A stretch of 36,958 nucleotides of DNA. Source: Aquincola sp. Its GTDB lineage: Bacteria; Pseudomonadota; Gammaproteobacteria; Burkholderiales; Burkholderiaceae_C. The notes under the pieces are model-generated. The model was not told where the DNA came from and searched no databases. It saw nothing but the letters and a program-made list of their open reading frames with translations. The position numbers and the translations under genes were made by a program. Positions 21,729 through 28,782 of the stretch are shown here, in pieces. The stretch covers positions 1-36,958 of the forward strand of contig JALHQP010000024.1 in the NCBI GenBank assembly GCA_022841885.1, in the 5' to 3' direction. The first letter of the stretch is position 1. Every line of letters begins with the position of its first letter.

Positions 21729-22520
21729 TCAGCGTATCCGAACCGGCGCCTCGCCCAGGCCCGCGCGCGGCAGCCAGGCGAGCACCGAGTCGACCGTCAC
21801 GGTCTCGATGCGGTCGGAGAAGCGCTTGGCGTTCGGGTGGTCGTCGAAGGCGATGTTGGCGCGCGTCATGCGCCCGCCCAGGCGCGTCAGCGCATCGACG
21901 CGCAGGGTGCTCGGCTCGTAGCCCTTGAACTGCAGCCAGGCCTGGGCACGCTGGCGCGAGTTGGCACCGGGCTCCATCGCCGCGGCCAGCGTCTCCAGCG
22001 CCCACTGATTGCTCTGCTGGTAACGCGTGGCCCAGGCGTAGGCCACCATGCTGTAGCGCGGTTCGTGCAGGTCGTCGATGCGCGCGTTGTCGCGCAGCAG
22101 CGGCAGCAGCGCGTTCTGCGCCTCGGGACTGAGCTCGACATACACCGCCTCGTAGCGGTGGGGCCGGTCGAGGAAGAACTCGGCCAGGCCCTGGCGGTAC
22201 AGCGCCGCGCGGTCGGTGCCGCACTGGTTCAACTTGTGCACGACGCGCCAGTAGGACTTGGGTCCGTCACCCTCGCGGTAGGCGAAACCGAAGTGCGACC
22301 ACGCGAGGCCGTAGCGCGACAGGTCCTGCCCGGCGCGTGCCAGCACCACCACCTGGGCGCCGCTGGCGTCCAGGCGCGCCGCGGTGGTGGTGGCCAGCGC
22401 CATGCCGCGCTCGATGTCGGCCACGCGCGCCGGCGTGTCCTCGCAGGGGCGGCCGGCATGGGCGGCCAGGGCGACGGTGGCGAGCGCTGCGGCCGCCAGC
22501 GCCCGCAGGCGGCGCCTCAT
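21729..22520 (-). CDS. DUF2145-family exported protein
   Basis: This 263-residue protein with an N-terminal signal peptide (about residues 1-22, ending in AHA) matches my recollection of DUF2145. Features are the conserved start GRPCEDTP, GQDLSRYGLAWSHFGF, WRVVHKLNQCGTDRAALY, FFLDRPHRYEA and NSRQR/NIAFDDHP segments. The Ser/His-rich blocks and a conserved Cys suggest an enzyme, possibly peptidase- or amidase-like, but no function is established. The start ATG at 22520 overlaps the previous stop as ATGA, so it is coupled to the small exported protein upstream. The MFS-acyltransferase gene follows after 19 bp. Confidence 0.82.
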   Translation of the reverse strand: MRRRLRALAAAALATVALAAHAGRPCEDTPARVADIERGMALATTTAARLDASGAQVVVLARAGQDLSRYGLAWSHFGFAYREGDGPKSYWRVVHKLNQCGTDRAALYRQGLAEFFLDRPHRYEAVYVELSPEAQNALLPLLRDNARIDDLHEPRYSMVAYAWATRYQQSNQWALETLAAAMEPGANSRQRAQAWLQFKGYEPSTLRVDALTRLGGRMTRANIAFDDHPNAKRFSDRIETVTVDSVLAWLPRAGLGEAPVRIR

Positions 22521-22951
22521 CGCGTGATCCGCTCGTTGTGGAGCAATGCGCGGCCGAGTTCGTTGGGCACGAAGGCGATGGCCTGGCCGGCGGCGCTGAG
22601 CACCCAGCCGGAGGCCAGCGCGGTGACCACGATCGCGCCGCCGGCCGACAGCACCGCCCCCTGCGCCACATGGCCCGAGAAGTGCAGCGTCGCCCGCGCG
22701 CCATCGGAGGCGCGTTCGAGCACCCACACCGTGCCCACCGCCGAGGCCTGCACCGACACCACGGTCAGCACAGCGCCGCCGGCCAGCAGCGCCACCGGCG
22801 CGGCCACCGACACCGCCACCGGCAGCAGCGACAGCGCGCTGGCCTCGGAGACTTCGGAATGCGCCCAGGCTGCCGGTGCGCTGGCGATCAGGATCGCGCT
22901 CGCGGTGGCCGCGGCGACGATGGTGGAGAAGCGGAACGAACGGTTCTTCAT
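22517..22951 (-). CDS. Exported hypothetical protein, alanine-rich
   Basis: This is a 144-residue protein I do not recognise. A signal peptide of about 30 residues (MKNRSFRFSTIVAAATASA..., likely cut after AWA) is followed by a hydrophobic stretch (ALSLLPVAVSVAAPVALLAGGAVLTVVSV) and a compact, beta-rich-looking tail with a second hydrophobic part (GAVLSAGGAIVVTALASGWVLS). It may be membrane-associated or periplasmic. A strong GAGGAGG Shine-Dalgarno precedes the ATG at 22951, 11 bp after the YiaA-like gene. It overlaps the DUF2145 start by 4 nt, so the two products are probably made together and may act together. Confidence 0.75.
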   Translation of the reverse strand: MKNRSFRFSTIVAAATASAILIASAPAAWAHSEVSEASALSLLPVAVSVAAPVALLAGGAVLTVVSVQASAVGTVWVLERASDGARATLHFSGHVAQGAVLSAGGAIVVTALASGWVLSAAGQAIAFVPNELGRALLHNERITR

Positions 22952-22962
22952 CGCGTGCCTCC

Positions 22963-23436
22963 TCACTGCGAGTCGCGCAGCGGCTCGTCGCGTACCAAAC
23001 GTGCCTCGGCGATGTCGGCCTCGTGCGCGTCGCGCAGGGTCTTGGCCAGCGTGAACACGCTCGAGATCAGGAACAGCCAGCTGACGCCGAGGTAGGCCTT
23101 GTAGGTCGGGTTGATGTCCATGCGCCACAGGCCCCAGGCGGTGAGCGCCATCGCGAAACCGAAGCCAGCCCAGACCACCGAGCCCCACATGGGGGTGTCG
23201 ACCTTGCGGTGCTGGTTGTCGCGCACGTACTTCGACAGCGCGAACGCGGTGGACAAACAGAACACGTACCCCATCACCATGAAGGCGCGGTCCAGGTCGG
23301 CGCCGGGCAGCCAGGCCAGGCCGATCGCGCACAGCGTGGCCGCGGTGCCGAAGGAGATCCAGACCTGGGCATGCCAGGCGCGCGTGTCGCGGCGGATCGT
23401 CGGGACGGCCGGGTGACGGGTGGAGTGGCTACTCAT
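22963..23436 (-). CDS. YiaA/YiaB-family inner membrane protein
   Basis: This 157-residue membrane protein has four hydrophobic segments arranged as two repeats of the YiaAB two-helix domain (VWISFGTAATLCAIGLAWLPGADLDRAFMVMGY... and MWGSVVWAGFGFAMALTAWGLWRMD...). Homologues occur widely in proteobacteria; the function is unknown. The start ATG at 23436 is overlapped by the stop of a tiny upstream reading frame. Its only Shine-Dalgarno-like AGGG lies within a hairpin arm (see 23444-23459). It is the first clear gene of the 23436-19121 minus-strand cluster. Confidence 0.85.
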   Translation of the reverse strand: MSSHSTRHPAVPTIRRDTRAWHAQVWISFGTAATLCAIGLAWLPGADLDRAFMVMGYVFCLSTAFALSKYVRDNQHRKVDTPMWGSVVWAGFGFAMALTAWGLWRMDINPTYKAYLGVSWLFLISSVFTLAKTLRDAHEADIAEARLVRDEPLRDSQ

Positions 23437-23507
23437 ACGTGAGGCCCTGCTGGCAGGGCGTTGTTGAACACGGCCGCATCGTCGGCCGGAGCCTGGGGCC
23501 TGTCCAT
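23433..23507 (-). CDS. Possible 24-residue leader peptide overlapping the YiaA-like start
   Basis: A 25-codon frame starting ATG at 23507 (MDRPQAPADDAAVFNNALPAG...) ends TGA at 23433, overlapping the YiaA-like ATG as ATGA. It has no Shine-Dalgarno and its third-base GC looks lower than in its neighbours, so it may not be expressed. If translated, ribosomes would run through the hairpin that hides the downstream ribosome site. Listed for its position, with low confidence. Confidence 0.2.
   Translation of the reverse strand: MDRPQAPADDAAVFNNALPAGPHV
23444..23459 (-). promoter_or_regulatory. Hairpin sequestering the YiaA-like ribosome-binding region
   Basis: On the minus strand GCCCTG-CCAG-CAGGGC forms a perfect 6-bp stem with a 4-nt loop. 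The 3' arm contains AGGG, 8-9 nt before the start codon at 23436, the only Shine-Dalgarno-like sequence there. This arrangement could restrict initiation unless the stem is opened by an upstream ribosome or by temperature. Its function is inferred. Confidence 0.35.
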
Positions 23508-23522
23508 CGAAGGCGGCGAAGT

Positions 23523-23541
23523 GGCGGCCGCTGCGGCCGCC
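23523..23541 (-). repeat. Perfect 9-bp inverted repeat after the amidohydrolase stop
   Basis: GGCGGCCGC (23523-23531) and GCGGCCGCC (23533-23541) are exact inverted arms around a single T, beginning 5 bp past the amidohydrolase stop codon at 23546. It would fold into a very stable GC stem with a 3-nt loop. There is no T-run, so it is at most a Rho-type or 3'-protective structure. Confidence 0.4.
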
Positions 23542-23545
23542 GGTA

Positions 23546-24823
23546 TCACCGGGCGATGCCGTCGAAGTGACGCCGCGTCTCGAACACCGGGGTCGTCAAG
23601 CCGCGGCCGCCTGCTTGGCCGAGGCGCAGCGAGCGCTTGAGCACGAAGTCGAACAGCAGCGGGTTGTGCTCGCGGACCGACAGCAGCACCGGCACTGCCA
23701 CCTCGTCGAGCAGGCCGGCGTCGGCCAGGCGCTGCGGCCGCGTCAGCACCGGGATGCCGGGCAGCGGGTAGTCGGAGCCGTGCAGCAGGCGCGGCTGCCA
23801 ATCGTCGCGCTCGATCAGGCGCCGCCCGAGCTCGACCCGGCGGTTGATCTGGAACACCGCCGACAGGTCGCCCATCAGCAGCGATTCGTGCGCGCGTTCG
23901 TCCATCAGGCGCGCGAACAGGTCGAAGGCCGGCACGCGCGGCGCGGAAGGCTTGTCGGTGTCGAGCGCATGGCCGAGCGAGGCGCAGTGGGCGACGATCA
24001 CGCGCACGCCGGCCTCGAGCGGCACCCGCATCAGCAGTGGGTTGCCGAAGGCTTCGCGTTTCGCGCCCGGCACGGCCATCTCCTCGCCGCAATGCACGAC
24101 CAGTGGCAGGCGGGCGCGCGCGAGGCGGTCGTAGAAAGGCCGGCAGCGGGGGTCGCGCGGGTCGATGTTCATCGCGCTGGGCAGCCACTTGATCGCGACC
24201 GCGCCGCCAGCGAGGGCTTGCTCCAGCCGCGGCAGCGCGTCCGGCGCATAGGGATGGATCGACGCGACCCAGCGGAAGCGCTCGCTGTTCGCCGCGGCGA
24301 CGCTGCGCGCGTAGGCGTCGGGCACATGGAAGGTGGTCGCGTCCGCGTCCACGCTGCCGTCGTCGCGGTGCGCGTGGTCGAAAGCGAACAGGCACCAGCG
24401 CGCGCCCGCCGGGAAGTCGGCCGCCAGGGTTTCGAGCCGGGCCAGGTAGGCGCGGTCGACCGACGCCGCGTCGTCGGGCACGCAGGCGGCGTTCAGGATG
24501 GCCTGGCGCCGCAGCACCTCGATCGGCCGCCACCATTGGCTCATGCTCTCGTGCACCGTGCAGCCCGAGCCGCTGTCGCCGGTGCCGAGCAGGTGGGCGT
24601 GCACGTCCCACAGCGCCTGGGTGTCGAGGCCGGCGAAGGCCGCCTGCACGGTCTCGTGTTGCCTCAGCGCCTCGGGCAGCCGCCCGCGGCAGGGATTGTT
24701 CAGGCCCGGGATCGCCGCGCGTGTCTCCAGCGACGTGAACAGGCCGGCGACGGCGGCGGCGCCGCAGCACAGGGCGTGGCGACGGGTCCAGCCGATCGAC
24801 TCGAAGGGGCGGTCAGGCGTCAT
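23546..24823 (-). CDS. Exported amidohydrolase (Tat signal, amidohydrolase-2-like)
   Basis: This 425-residue metal-dependent hydrolase has a TIM-barrel. Metal motifs are DVHAHLLG (H75 and H77), HCGEE mid-protein, IVAHCASLGH, and HGSDYPLPG near the end, as in the PF04909-type amidohydrolase family. The N-terminus has paired arginines at 14-15 (WTRRHALCCGAAAVAGLF) followed by a hydrophobic stretch, suggesting Tat export of the folded, metal-loaded enzyme. The frame is open further upstream, but the ATG at 24823 overlaps the SPFH stop as ATGA and begins just before the Tat motif, so it is the likely start. The substrate is unknown. Confidence 0.82.
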   Translation of the reverse strand: MTPDRPFESIGWTRRHALCCGAAAVAGLFTSLETRAAIPGLNNPCRGRLPEALRQHETVQAAFAGLDTQALWDVHAHLLGTGDSGSGCTVHESMSQWWRPIEVLRRQAILNAACVPDDAASVDRAYLARLETLAADFPAGARWCLFAFDHAHRDDGSVDADATTFHVPDAYARSVAAANSERFRWVASIHPYAPDALPRLEQALAGGAVAIKWLPSAMNIDPRDPRCRPFYDRLARARLPLVVHCGEEMAVPGAKREAFGNPLLMRVPLEAGVRVIVAHCASLGHALDTDKPSAPRVPAFDLFARLMDERAHESLLMGDLSAVFQINRRVELGRRLIERDDWQPRLLHGSDYPLPGIPVLTRPQRLADAGLLDEVAVPVLLSVREHNPLLFDFVLKRSLRLGQAGGRGLTTPVFETRRHFDGIAR

Positions 24824-25686
24824 GGGCGGGCAGGCGCGGTCGGCGCTGATCGTGCCACCGACAAGGGCAGTTGCAGGGTCAGCGCCGTGCCCGTCTGACC
24901 CGCGACCACTTCGGGCAGGCCGCCGTCCCAGCGCTTGAGCGCCTCCCATTGGAGCAACTCGGGCGTGATCTGCTCGCGTTGCATCCGCAGCGCCTGCGAT
25001 TCGGCACGCGCGCGCGCCAGATGCTGCTCGCTCTCGACGCGGATGCGTTCGAGGTCGCGCTCAGCCTTCATGCGTTCTTGTTCGGCCTTGCTCTTGGCCT
25101 CGATGGCCGCGGCGAACTCCTGGCCGAACGCGAACCCGACGATGGCGAAATCCTCGACGAGGATGCCGTGTTCGGCCAGGCGCGGCTCGAGTTGCTCTCG
25201 GATGCGCTGTCGCACGGCGGTGCGCTGGGTGACCAGATCCTCGGCCGTGAATTGGGCCACCGAGGCCTTCACGGCCTCGTGCACGGCCGGCAGGATGATG
25301 CGGTCGCCGACCTCCGGCAGGGTGCCGACGCGTTGATAGATCTCCGCCGCGCGTGGCGGGTCGATGCGGTAGTTGATGGCGACCTTGACGTCCACCCGCT
25401 GCAGATCGCGACTTGCCGCCGTGTCGCCGCCTTCGCCCTTCTGGATCTGCACGTTCATCGGCACGACGCGTTGGGCGATGGGGATGCGTACATGCAGGCC
25501 CTCGGTCAGCGGCCGCTCGTGCACGCGGCCGAACGTGGTCAACACGCCGCGATGCCCGGCGGGCACCGTGGTGAGGCTCGATGCACCGAGCAGCAACGCG
25601 AACGCGCAGCCCGCCATCAAAGGCCAGCGCTTGAACGGAAGGTGCGCACGCGCTTGGGACGCGAACGCAGGCAGAGACGGGGTCAT
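24820..25686 (-). CDS. SPFH/prohibitin-family membrane protein
   Basis: This 288-residue protein has one N-terminal membrane segment (about 22-42, PLMAGCAFALLLGASSLTTV). An SPFH/band 7 domain follows (VPAGHRGVLTTFGRVHERPLTEGL, VDVKVAINYRIDP), then a charged coiled-coil stretch (AIEAKSKAEQERMKAERDLERIRVESEQ) and a short tail (LLQWEALKRWDGGLPEVV). The layout is that of bacterial prohibitin homologues, which form large ring or cage assemblies in the membrane and scaffold proteases or microdomains. The start at 25686 was chosen by an AAGGA about 9 nt upstream; another ATG is 8 codons earlier. It is coupled to the amidohydrolase by a 4-nt overlap and divergent from an HTH regulator. Confidence 0.87.
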   Translation of the reverse strand: MTPSLPAFASQARAHLPFKRWPLMAGCAFALLLGASSLTTVPAGHRGVLTTFGRVHERPLTEGLHVRIPIAQRVVPMNVQIQKGEGGDTAASRDLQRVDVKVAINYRIDPPRAAEIYQRVGTLPEVGDRIILPAVHEAVKASVAQFTAEDLVTQRTAVRQRIREQLEPRLAEHGILVEDFAIVGFAFGQEFAAAIEAKSKAEQERMKAERDLERIRVESEQHLARARAESQALRMQREQITPELLQWEALKRWDGGLPEVVAGQTGTALTLQLPLSVARSAPTAPARP

Positions 25687-25790
25687 GTGCAGAGGTCCTT
25701 CACCCCGCAAGCTGGGGCGTGGGCGGCATCATTCGCAGCCGGGAACATGGGCGCCAGCGCTTGCGCTCGCGTCGCTGCTAGAGTCGCGCG

Positions 25791-25811
25791 CGGTATCGCC
25801 ACACGATACCG
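25791..25811. promoter_or_regulatory. Perfect 8-5-8 inverted repeat, candidate operator of the HTH regulator
   Basis: CGGTATCG (25791-25798) and CGATACCG (25804-25811) are exact inverted arms separated by CCACA, ending 10 bp before the regulator start codon in the 135-bp divergent intergenic region shared with the SPFH gene. The right arm contains a -10-like GATACC. The symmetry and place fit an autoregulatory operator for a dimeric HTH protein. Binding is inferred. Confidence 0.5.
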
Positions 25812-25821
25812 ACCAGACGGC

Positions 25822-26562
25822 ATGTCCTCCACCAAAGACCTGATCGCGGCGCTGAAGACGGAGCTGAAGGCGGCGCAGATCACCTACGCCGACCTGGCGG
25901 AGCACCTGGACATGGCCGAGTCGAGCATCAAGCGCATGTTCTCGCAGGCCGACATGCCGCTGTCGCGCATCGACGAGGTGCTGCGCGTGCTGAAGATGGA
26001 TTTCGCCGACCTGGCGCGCCGGGTCGCCGACACGCAGCCGCTGCGGCGCGAACTCTCGCTCGAGCAGGAGCAGGCGGTGGTGGCCGAACCCAAGCTGCTG
26101 CTGATGGCGATCTGCTGCCTGTCGCAGTGGAGCTTCGAGCAGATCGTCTCGACCTACGCCTACAGCGAGGCCGAGGGCGTGGCCACGCTGGCGAAACTCG
26201 ACCGCCTGGGCATCATCGAGTTGCGGCCGCTCAACCGCTACCGGTTGCTCGTCAGCAAGACCTTCCGCTGGCGCCCCAACGGGCCGGTGATGGATTACTT
26301 CCGCGCGCATGTGGCGGCCGACTACTTCGACGCCGCGTTCGACGGCGAGGGCGAGATGCTGATGCTGGTGCATGGCCAGATCGGCCGCAGCCTGGCCAAC
26401 GCCTTCAACGAGCGCCTGGCGCGCGTGGCGCAGGACTTTGCGCAGCAGCACCTGGCGGACCAGAAGCTGCCGGCCGACCAGAAGCGGCCCTACACGTTGC
26501 TGATCGGCATGCGCTCGTGGCTGTTCGAGGCGTTTCGGGATCTACGGCGGGCGCCTACTTGA
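25822..26562 (+). CDS. XRE-like helix-turn-helix transcriptional regulator
   Basis: This 246-residue protein has an N-terminal Cro/C1-type HTH at about residues 8-62 (ITYADLAEHLDMAESSIKRMFSQADMPLS reads as helices 2-3 of such a fold). A helical C-terminal part of about 180 residues follows (QWSFEQIVSTYAYSE, RLGIIELRPLNRYRLLVSKTFRW, LLIGMRSWLFEAFRDL), which may bind a ligand. I know similar proteins in Burkholderiales as uncharacterised regulators. The ATG at 25822 lacks a Shine-Dalgarno. It faces away from the SPFH-amidohydrolase pair with a palindrome between, so it probably controls itself and perhaps that operon. Its 3' end overlaps rlmJ (opposite strand) by 8 bp. Confidence 0.82.
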   Translation: MSSTKDLIAALKTELKAAQITYADLAEHLDMAESSIKRMFSQADMPLSRIDEVLRVLKMDFADLARRVADTQPLRRELSLEQEQAVVAEPKLLLMAICCLSQWSFEQIVSTYAYSEAEGVATLAKLDRLGIIELRPLNRYRLLVSKTFRWRPNGPVMDYFRAHVAADYFDAAFDGEGEMLMLVHGQIGRSLANAFNERLARVAQDFAQQHLADQKLPADQKRPYTLLIGMRSWLFEAFRDLRRAPT

Positions 26563-27412
26563 CGTCGAGCAGGTGGCTGGCGCCGGCGAACTGGCCCAGC
26601 ACCTTCACCAGGTAGGGCAGCACCTCGCGCAGCGTGTCGGCCAGGCCGTGCGGCGGGTTGATCACCACCATCGAGCTGCCGGCCAGGCCGAAGCCCCGTG
26701 CATCGGTCTCGGTCACCGTCAGGCGCGCGTGCAGCGCGCCCTTGGTGGCGCCGGTGGCCGACGCGGCGGCGTTGAGCAGGCGCCGCGGCAGCTCGCGCGA
26801 GTCGACGGTGGCCAGCTGCGGCACCCACACCAGCACCACGCCGGTGGCGAAGCGCGTGAGCGCCTCGCGTACCGCGGCCAGCGTGCGCGCATAGTCGGCC
26901 TTCAGCTCGTAGGGCGGGTCGATGAGCACGACGCCGCGGCGCGACGGCGGCGGCAGCTCGTGCGCCAGTGCAGCGAAGCCGTCGCTGTGGGCCACCTTGC
27001 CATGCGGCCCCCGGGCCCCGAGGTAGGCGCGCAGGATCCGTTCGTCGGTCGGGTGCAGCTCGAAGCAGTGCAGCGGGTCGGTCGGGCGCAGCTGCAGGTG
27101 CGCGATGGCCGGCGAGCCGGGGTACTGCTCGAGCGGGCCGCCGCCGTTGAACTCGCGCACCAGCGCCACGTAGCGCGCCAGGGCTGGCGGCAGGTCGTCG
27201 CGCGTCCACAGGCGCTCGATGCCGGTGGCGGCTTCGGCGTTCTTCTGCGCATAGCGACTCTCGAGCGAGTAGCCCCCCGCGCCGGCATGCGTGTCGACCA
27301 CGGTGAAGGGCTTGTCCTTGGCCGCCATGTGGCGCAGCACCTCGGCGAAGACCAGGTGCTTCAGGACGTCGGCGTGGTTGCCGGCATGGAAGGCGTGGCG
27401 GTAGGCGAGCAT
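26555..27412 (-). CDS. rlmJ: 23S rRNA (adenine-2030-N6)-methyltransferase
   Basis: RlmJ methylates A2030 of 23S rRNA using S-adenosylmethionine. The 285-residue product starts with MLAYRHAFHAGNHADVLKH, the diagnostic N-terminus, then VVDTHAGAGGYSL (SAM site) and the catalytic DPPYELK motif. Length matches the family (about 280). Its ATG overlaps the upstream esterase stop as TGATG at 27410-27414, the third cistron of a coupled set. The 3' end overlaps the convergent HTH gene by 8 bp. Confidence 0.97.
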   Translation of the reverse strand: MLAYRHAFHAGNHADVLKHLVFAEVLRHMAAKDKPFTVVDTHAGAGGYSLESRYAQKNAEAATGIERLWTRDDLPPALARYVALVREFNGGGPLEQYPGSPAIAHLQLRPTDPLHCFELHPTDERILRAYLGARGPHGKVAHSDGFAALAHELPPPSRRGVVLIDPPYELKADYARTLAAVREALTRFATGVVLVWVPQLATVDSRELPRRLLNAAASATGATKGALHARLTVTETDARGFGLAGSSMVVINPPHGLADTLREVLPYLVKVLGQFAGASHLLDVK

Positions 27413-28041
27413 CAGGATCCCAGGAACTTGCGCTCGCGCAGTGTCGCCGCCAAACCTTCGGCGAACACGCGGTAGCCCTCGGCGTTGGCGTGGATCTGGT
27501 CCGACTTCAGCGTGGCGTCGCCGAGCACGCGCGACCAGCCCCCGGCGTGCAGCGGCAGCGCCAGCTCGCCGGCCAGGCGCTCATAGAGCGGGTGGTCGGA
27601 CAGGCCCGCGCCGATCGCGGCCGTCAGCGAAGGCTGCGGCACCGCCACCAGCAGCACCTGCGCACCGGCCGCGCGCGACAGCGCCACGACCTGGCGCAGC
27701 GCGGCCTCGGTGTCGGTGGACGCGATGCGGCGCAGGAAGTCGTTGCCGCCCAGGCTCACGATCACCAGCGCCGGCCGGTGCTCGGCCAGCAGCGCCGGCA
27801 GGCGGTCGAGCGCCTGCGCCGCGGTGTCGCCCGGCACGCCACCGTTGACCACCCGCCAGCCGGTCAGCGTGGCCAGTTGGGCCGGGTAGGCGGCGCTGGG
27901 CTCGGCGCCGGTGCCGTGGGTGATCGAGTCGCCGAGCGCGATCACGACGCTGTCGCGCGGCAGTGCGCTGCCCCTGGGGTGCTTGCGGCCGCAGCCGGCC
28001 GCCGCCAGTGCCAGACCGGCCAGCAGGGTGCGCCGCTTCAT
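27412..28041 (-). CDS. SGNH/GDSL esterase (TesA/arylesterase-like), probable lipoprotein
   Basis: This 209-residue SGNH hydrolase resembles lysophospholipase/thioesterase TesA. The catalytic blocks are GDSITHGTG (Ser nucleophile), the Gly block in VNGGVPGDT, LGGNDFLRR (Asn) and DQIHANAEGY (Asp-His). The N-terminus MKRRTLLAGLALAAAGCGRK has a lipobox (AAGC), so the enzyme is probably lipid-anchored in the envelope rather than soluble periplasmic like E. coli TesA. The start and the preceding MOSC stop share TGATG (28039-28043); the stop shares TGATG with rlmJ. Confidence 0.9.
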   Translation of the reverse strand: MKRRTLLAGLALAAAGCGRKHPRGSALPRDSVVIALGDSITHGTGAEPSAAYPAQLATLTGWRVVNGGVPGDTAAQALDRLPALLAEHRPALVIVSLGGNDFLRRIASTDTEAALRQVVALSRAAGAQVLLVAVPQPSLTAAIGAGLSDHPLYERLAGELALPLHAGGWSRVLGDATLKSDQIHANAEGYRVFAEGLAATLRERKFLGS

Positions 28042-28619
28042 CACGCGGCGCGACGCGACGAGCCGGTCGCGCGGAACAGCTCGTCGATGCGCACCTCGCG
28101 CGGCCCGGGTTCGACCGTGAAGGCCTCGCCGGCCGCGATGCTGCCCGGCTCGATCACCGCGAGGTAGAAGCCGCACCAGCCCGACTGGACCATCAGCTTG
28201 GCGGCGTGGGCGAGGCCCATCGCGGCATTGAACTTGAAGCAGGGGTGGCGCGGCTCGCTGACCGCGAGCGTGCAGTGCGGAAAGCGCAGCCGGTCGCCGA
28301 TCCAGGCGCGGTCCTCGGTCAGGCCGGCCAGGGTCAGGTTCTCGCCCAGCAGGCCCGGTGCCACGGGCGCGTCCCAGGCCGCCGCGCCGGCCTGCGCGCG
28401 CACGGTGCGCCAGAACGGGTGATGTTCGGACGGGTAGGCGTAGACGGCCTTCGTGAGTCCGCCATGCACCGACGGGTCGGCCTGCTCGTCGCCCTCGAGG
28501 CCGAGCGGATGCACCGCCACCGGCCCGACGGCCGGCCGTTTGCCGATGGCGCTGGCGACCGTGCGGCCGTCGATGCCCCAGGGCCGTGCGCGGGCGAGGT
28601 TGACGCTCGTGACATGCAT
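28041..28619 (-). CDS. MOSC-domain protein (YiiM-like)
   Basis: MOSC domains use a conserved cysteine to handle molybdenum-cofactor sulfur or reduce N-hydroxylated compounds; YiiM of E. coli reduces such adducts. The 192-residue protein has GLEGDEQADPSVHGG, GENLT, and EPRHPCFKF with the family cysteine. The start at 28619 (MHVTSVNLARARPWG) fits YiiM; the frame remains open upstream across the intergenic region. GACAAT lies 6 nt before the ATG and no Shine-Dalgarno is seen. It heads the MOSC-esterase-rlmJ coupled operon and diverges from pckG. Confidence 0.9.
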   Translation of the reverse strand: MHVTSVNLARARPWGIDGRTVASAIGKRPAVGPVAVHPLGLEGDEQADPSVHGGLTKAVYAYPSEHHPFWRTVRAQAGAAAWDAPVAPGLLGENLTLAGLTEDRAWIGDRLRFPHCTLAVSEPRHPCFKFNAAMGLAHAAKLMVQSGWCGFYLAVIEPGSIAAGEAFTVEPGPREVRIDELFRATGSSRRAA

Positions 28620-28631
28620 CACGCGATTGTC
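28620..28631 (-). promoter_or_regulatory. Leaderless-type -10 box of the MOSC operon
   Basis: GACAAT (28631-28626) stands six bases before the ATG at 28619, with no Shine-Dalgarno. It matches the boxes before prfC, recG, the PBP gene and both YecA-family genes. A TTTGAC at 28647-28642 is too close (9-10 bp) to be a standard -35. Confidence 0.45.
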
Positions 28632-28697
28632 CCTGCCGGGGGTCAAAGTCCTATGCATGAACCCATTCCGGATACGCATGACCCCCGGCCCTGCGGT

Positions 28698-28728
28698 GGT
28701 TACGACGCGGTTACGGCCGCCGCACAAT
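28698..28728 (+). promoter_or_regulatory. Candidate pckG promoter with direct repeats
   Basis: TTACGA (28700-28705) and CACAAT (28723-28728) are separated by 17 bp, a passable sigma70 promoter that would start transcription near 28735. The heptamer GGTTACG occurs at 28698-28704 and again at 28709-28715, 11 bp apart (one helical turn) over the -35, as expected for a regulator binding one DNA face. Both readings are inferences. Confidence 0.35.
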
Positions 28729-28741
28729 GGCTTCGCGCGGC

Positions 28742-28782
28742 ATTGGGCGAACCTCGTGTCATCGGCACGGGCTTCGCCCAAT
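28742..28782 (+). promoter_or_regulatory. Two-tier leader hairpin upstream of pckG
   Basis: ATTGGGCGAA (28742-28751) and TTCGCCCAAT (28773-28782) are perfect 10-bp inverted arms. Inside them, after one C-C mismatch, CTCGTG (28753-28758) pairs with CACGGG (28766-28771), with one G-U, around a 7-nt loop. The 41-nt element would be near the 5' end of the pckG mRNA, is followed by CCCGCTTTTC, and ends 31 nt before the ATG. It may be an attenuator, a 5' stabiliser or an operator. Confidence 0.5.

Noticed and set aside
23524-23540. Two GCGGCCGC octamers 9 bp apart
   Set aside because: They are simply the two arms of the GC palindrome after the amidohydrolase gene. There is no separate meaning beyond the hairpin already listed.
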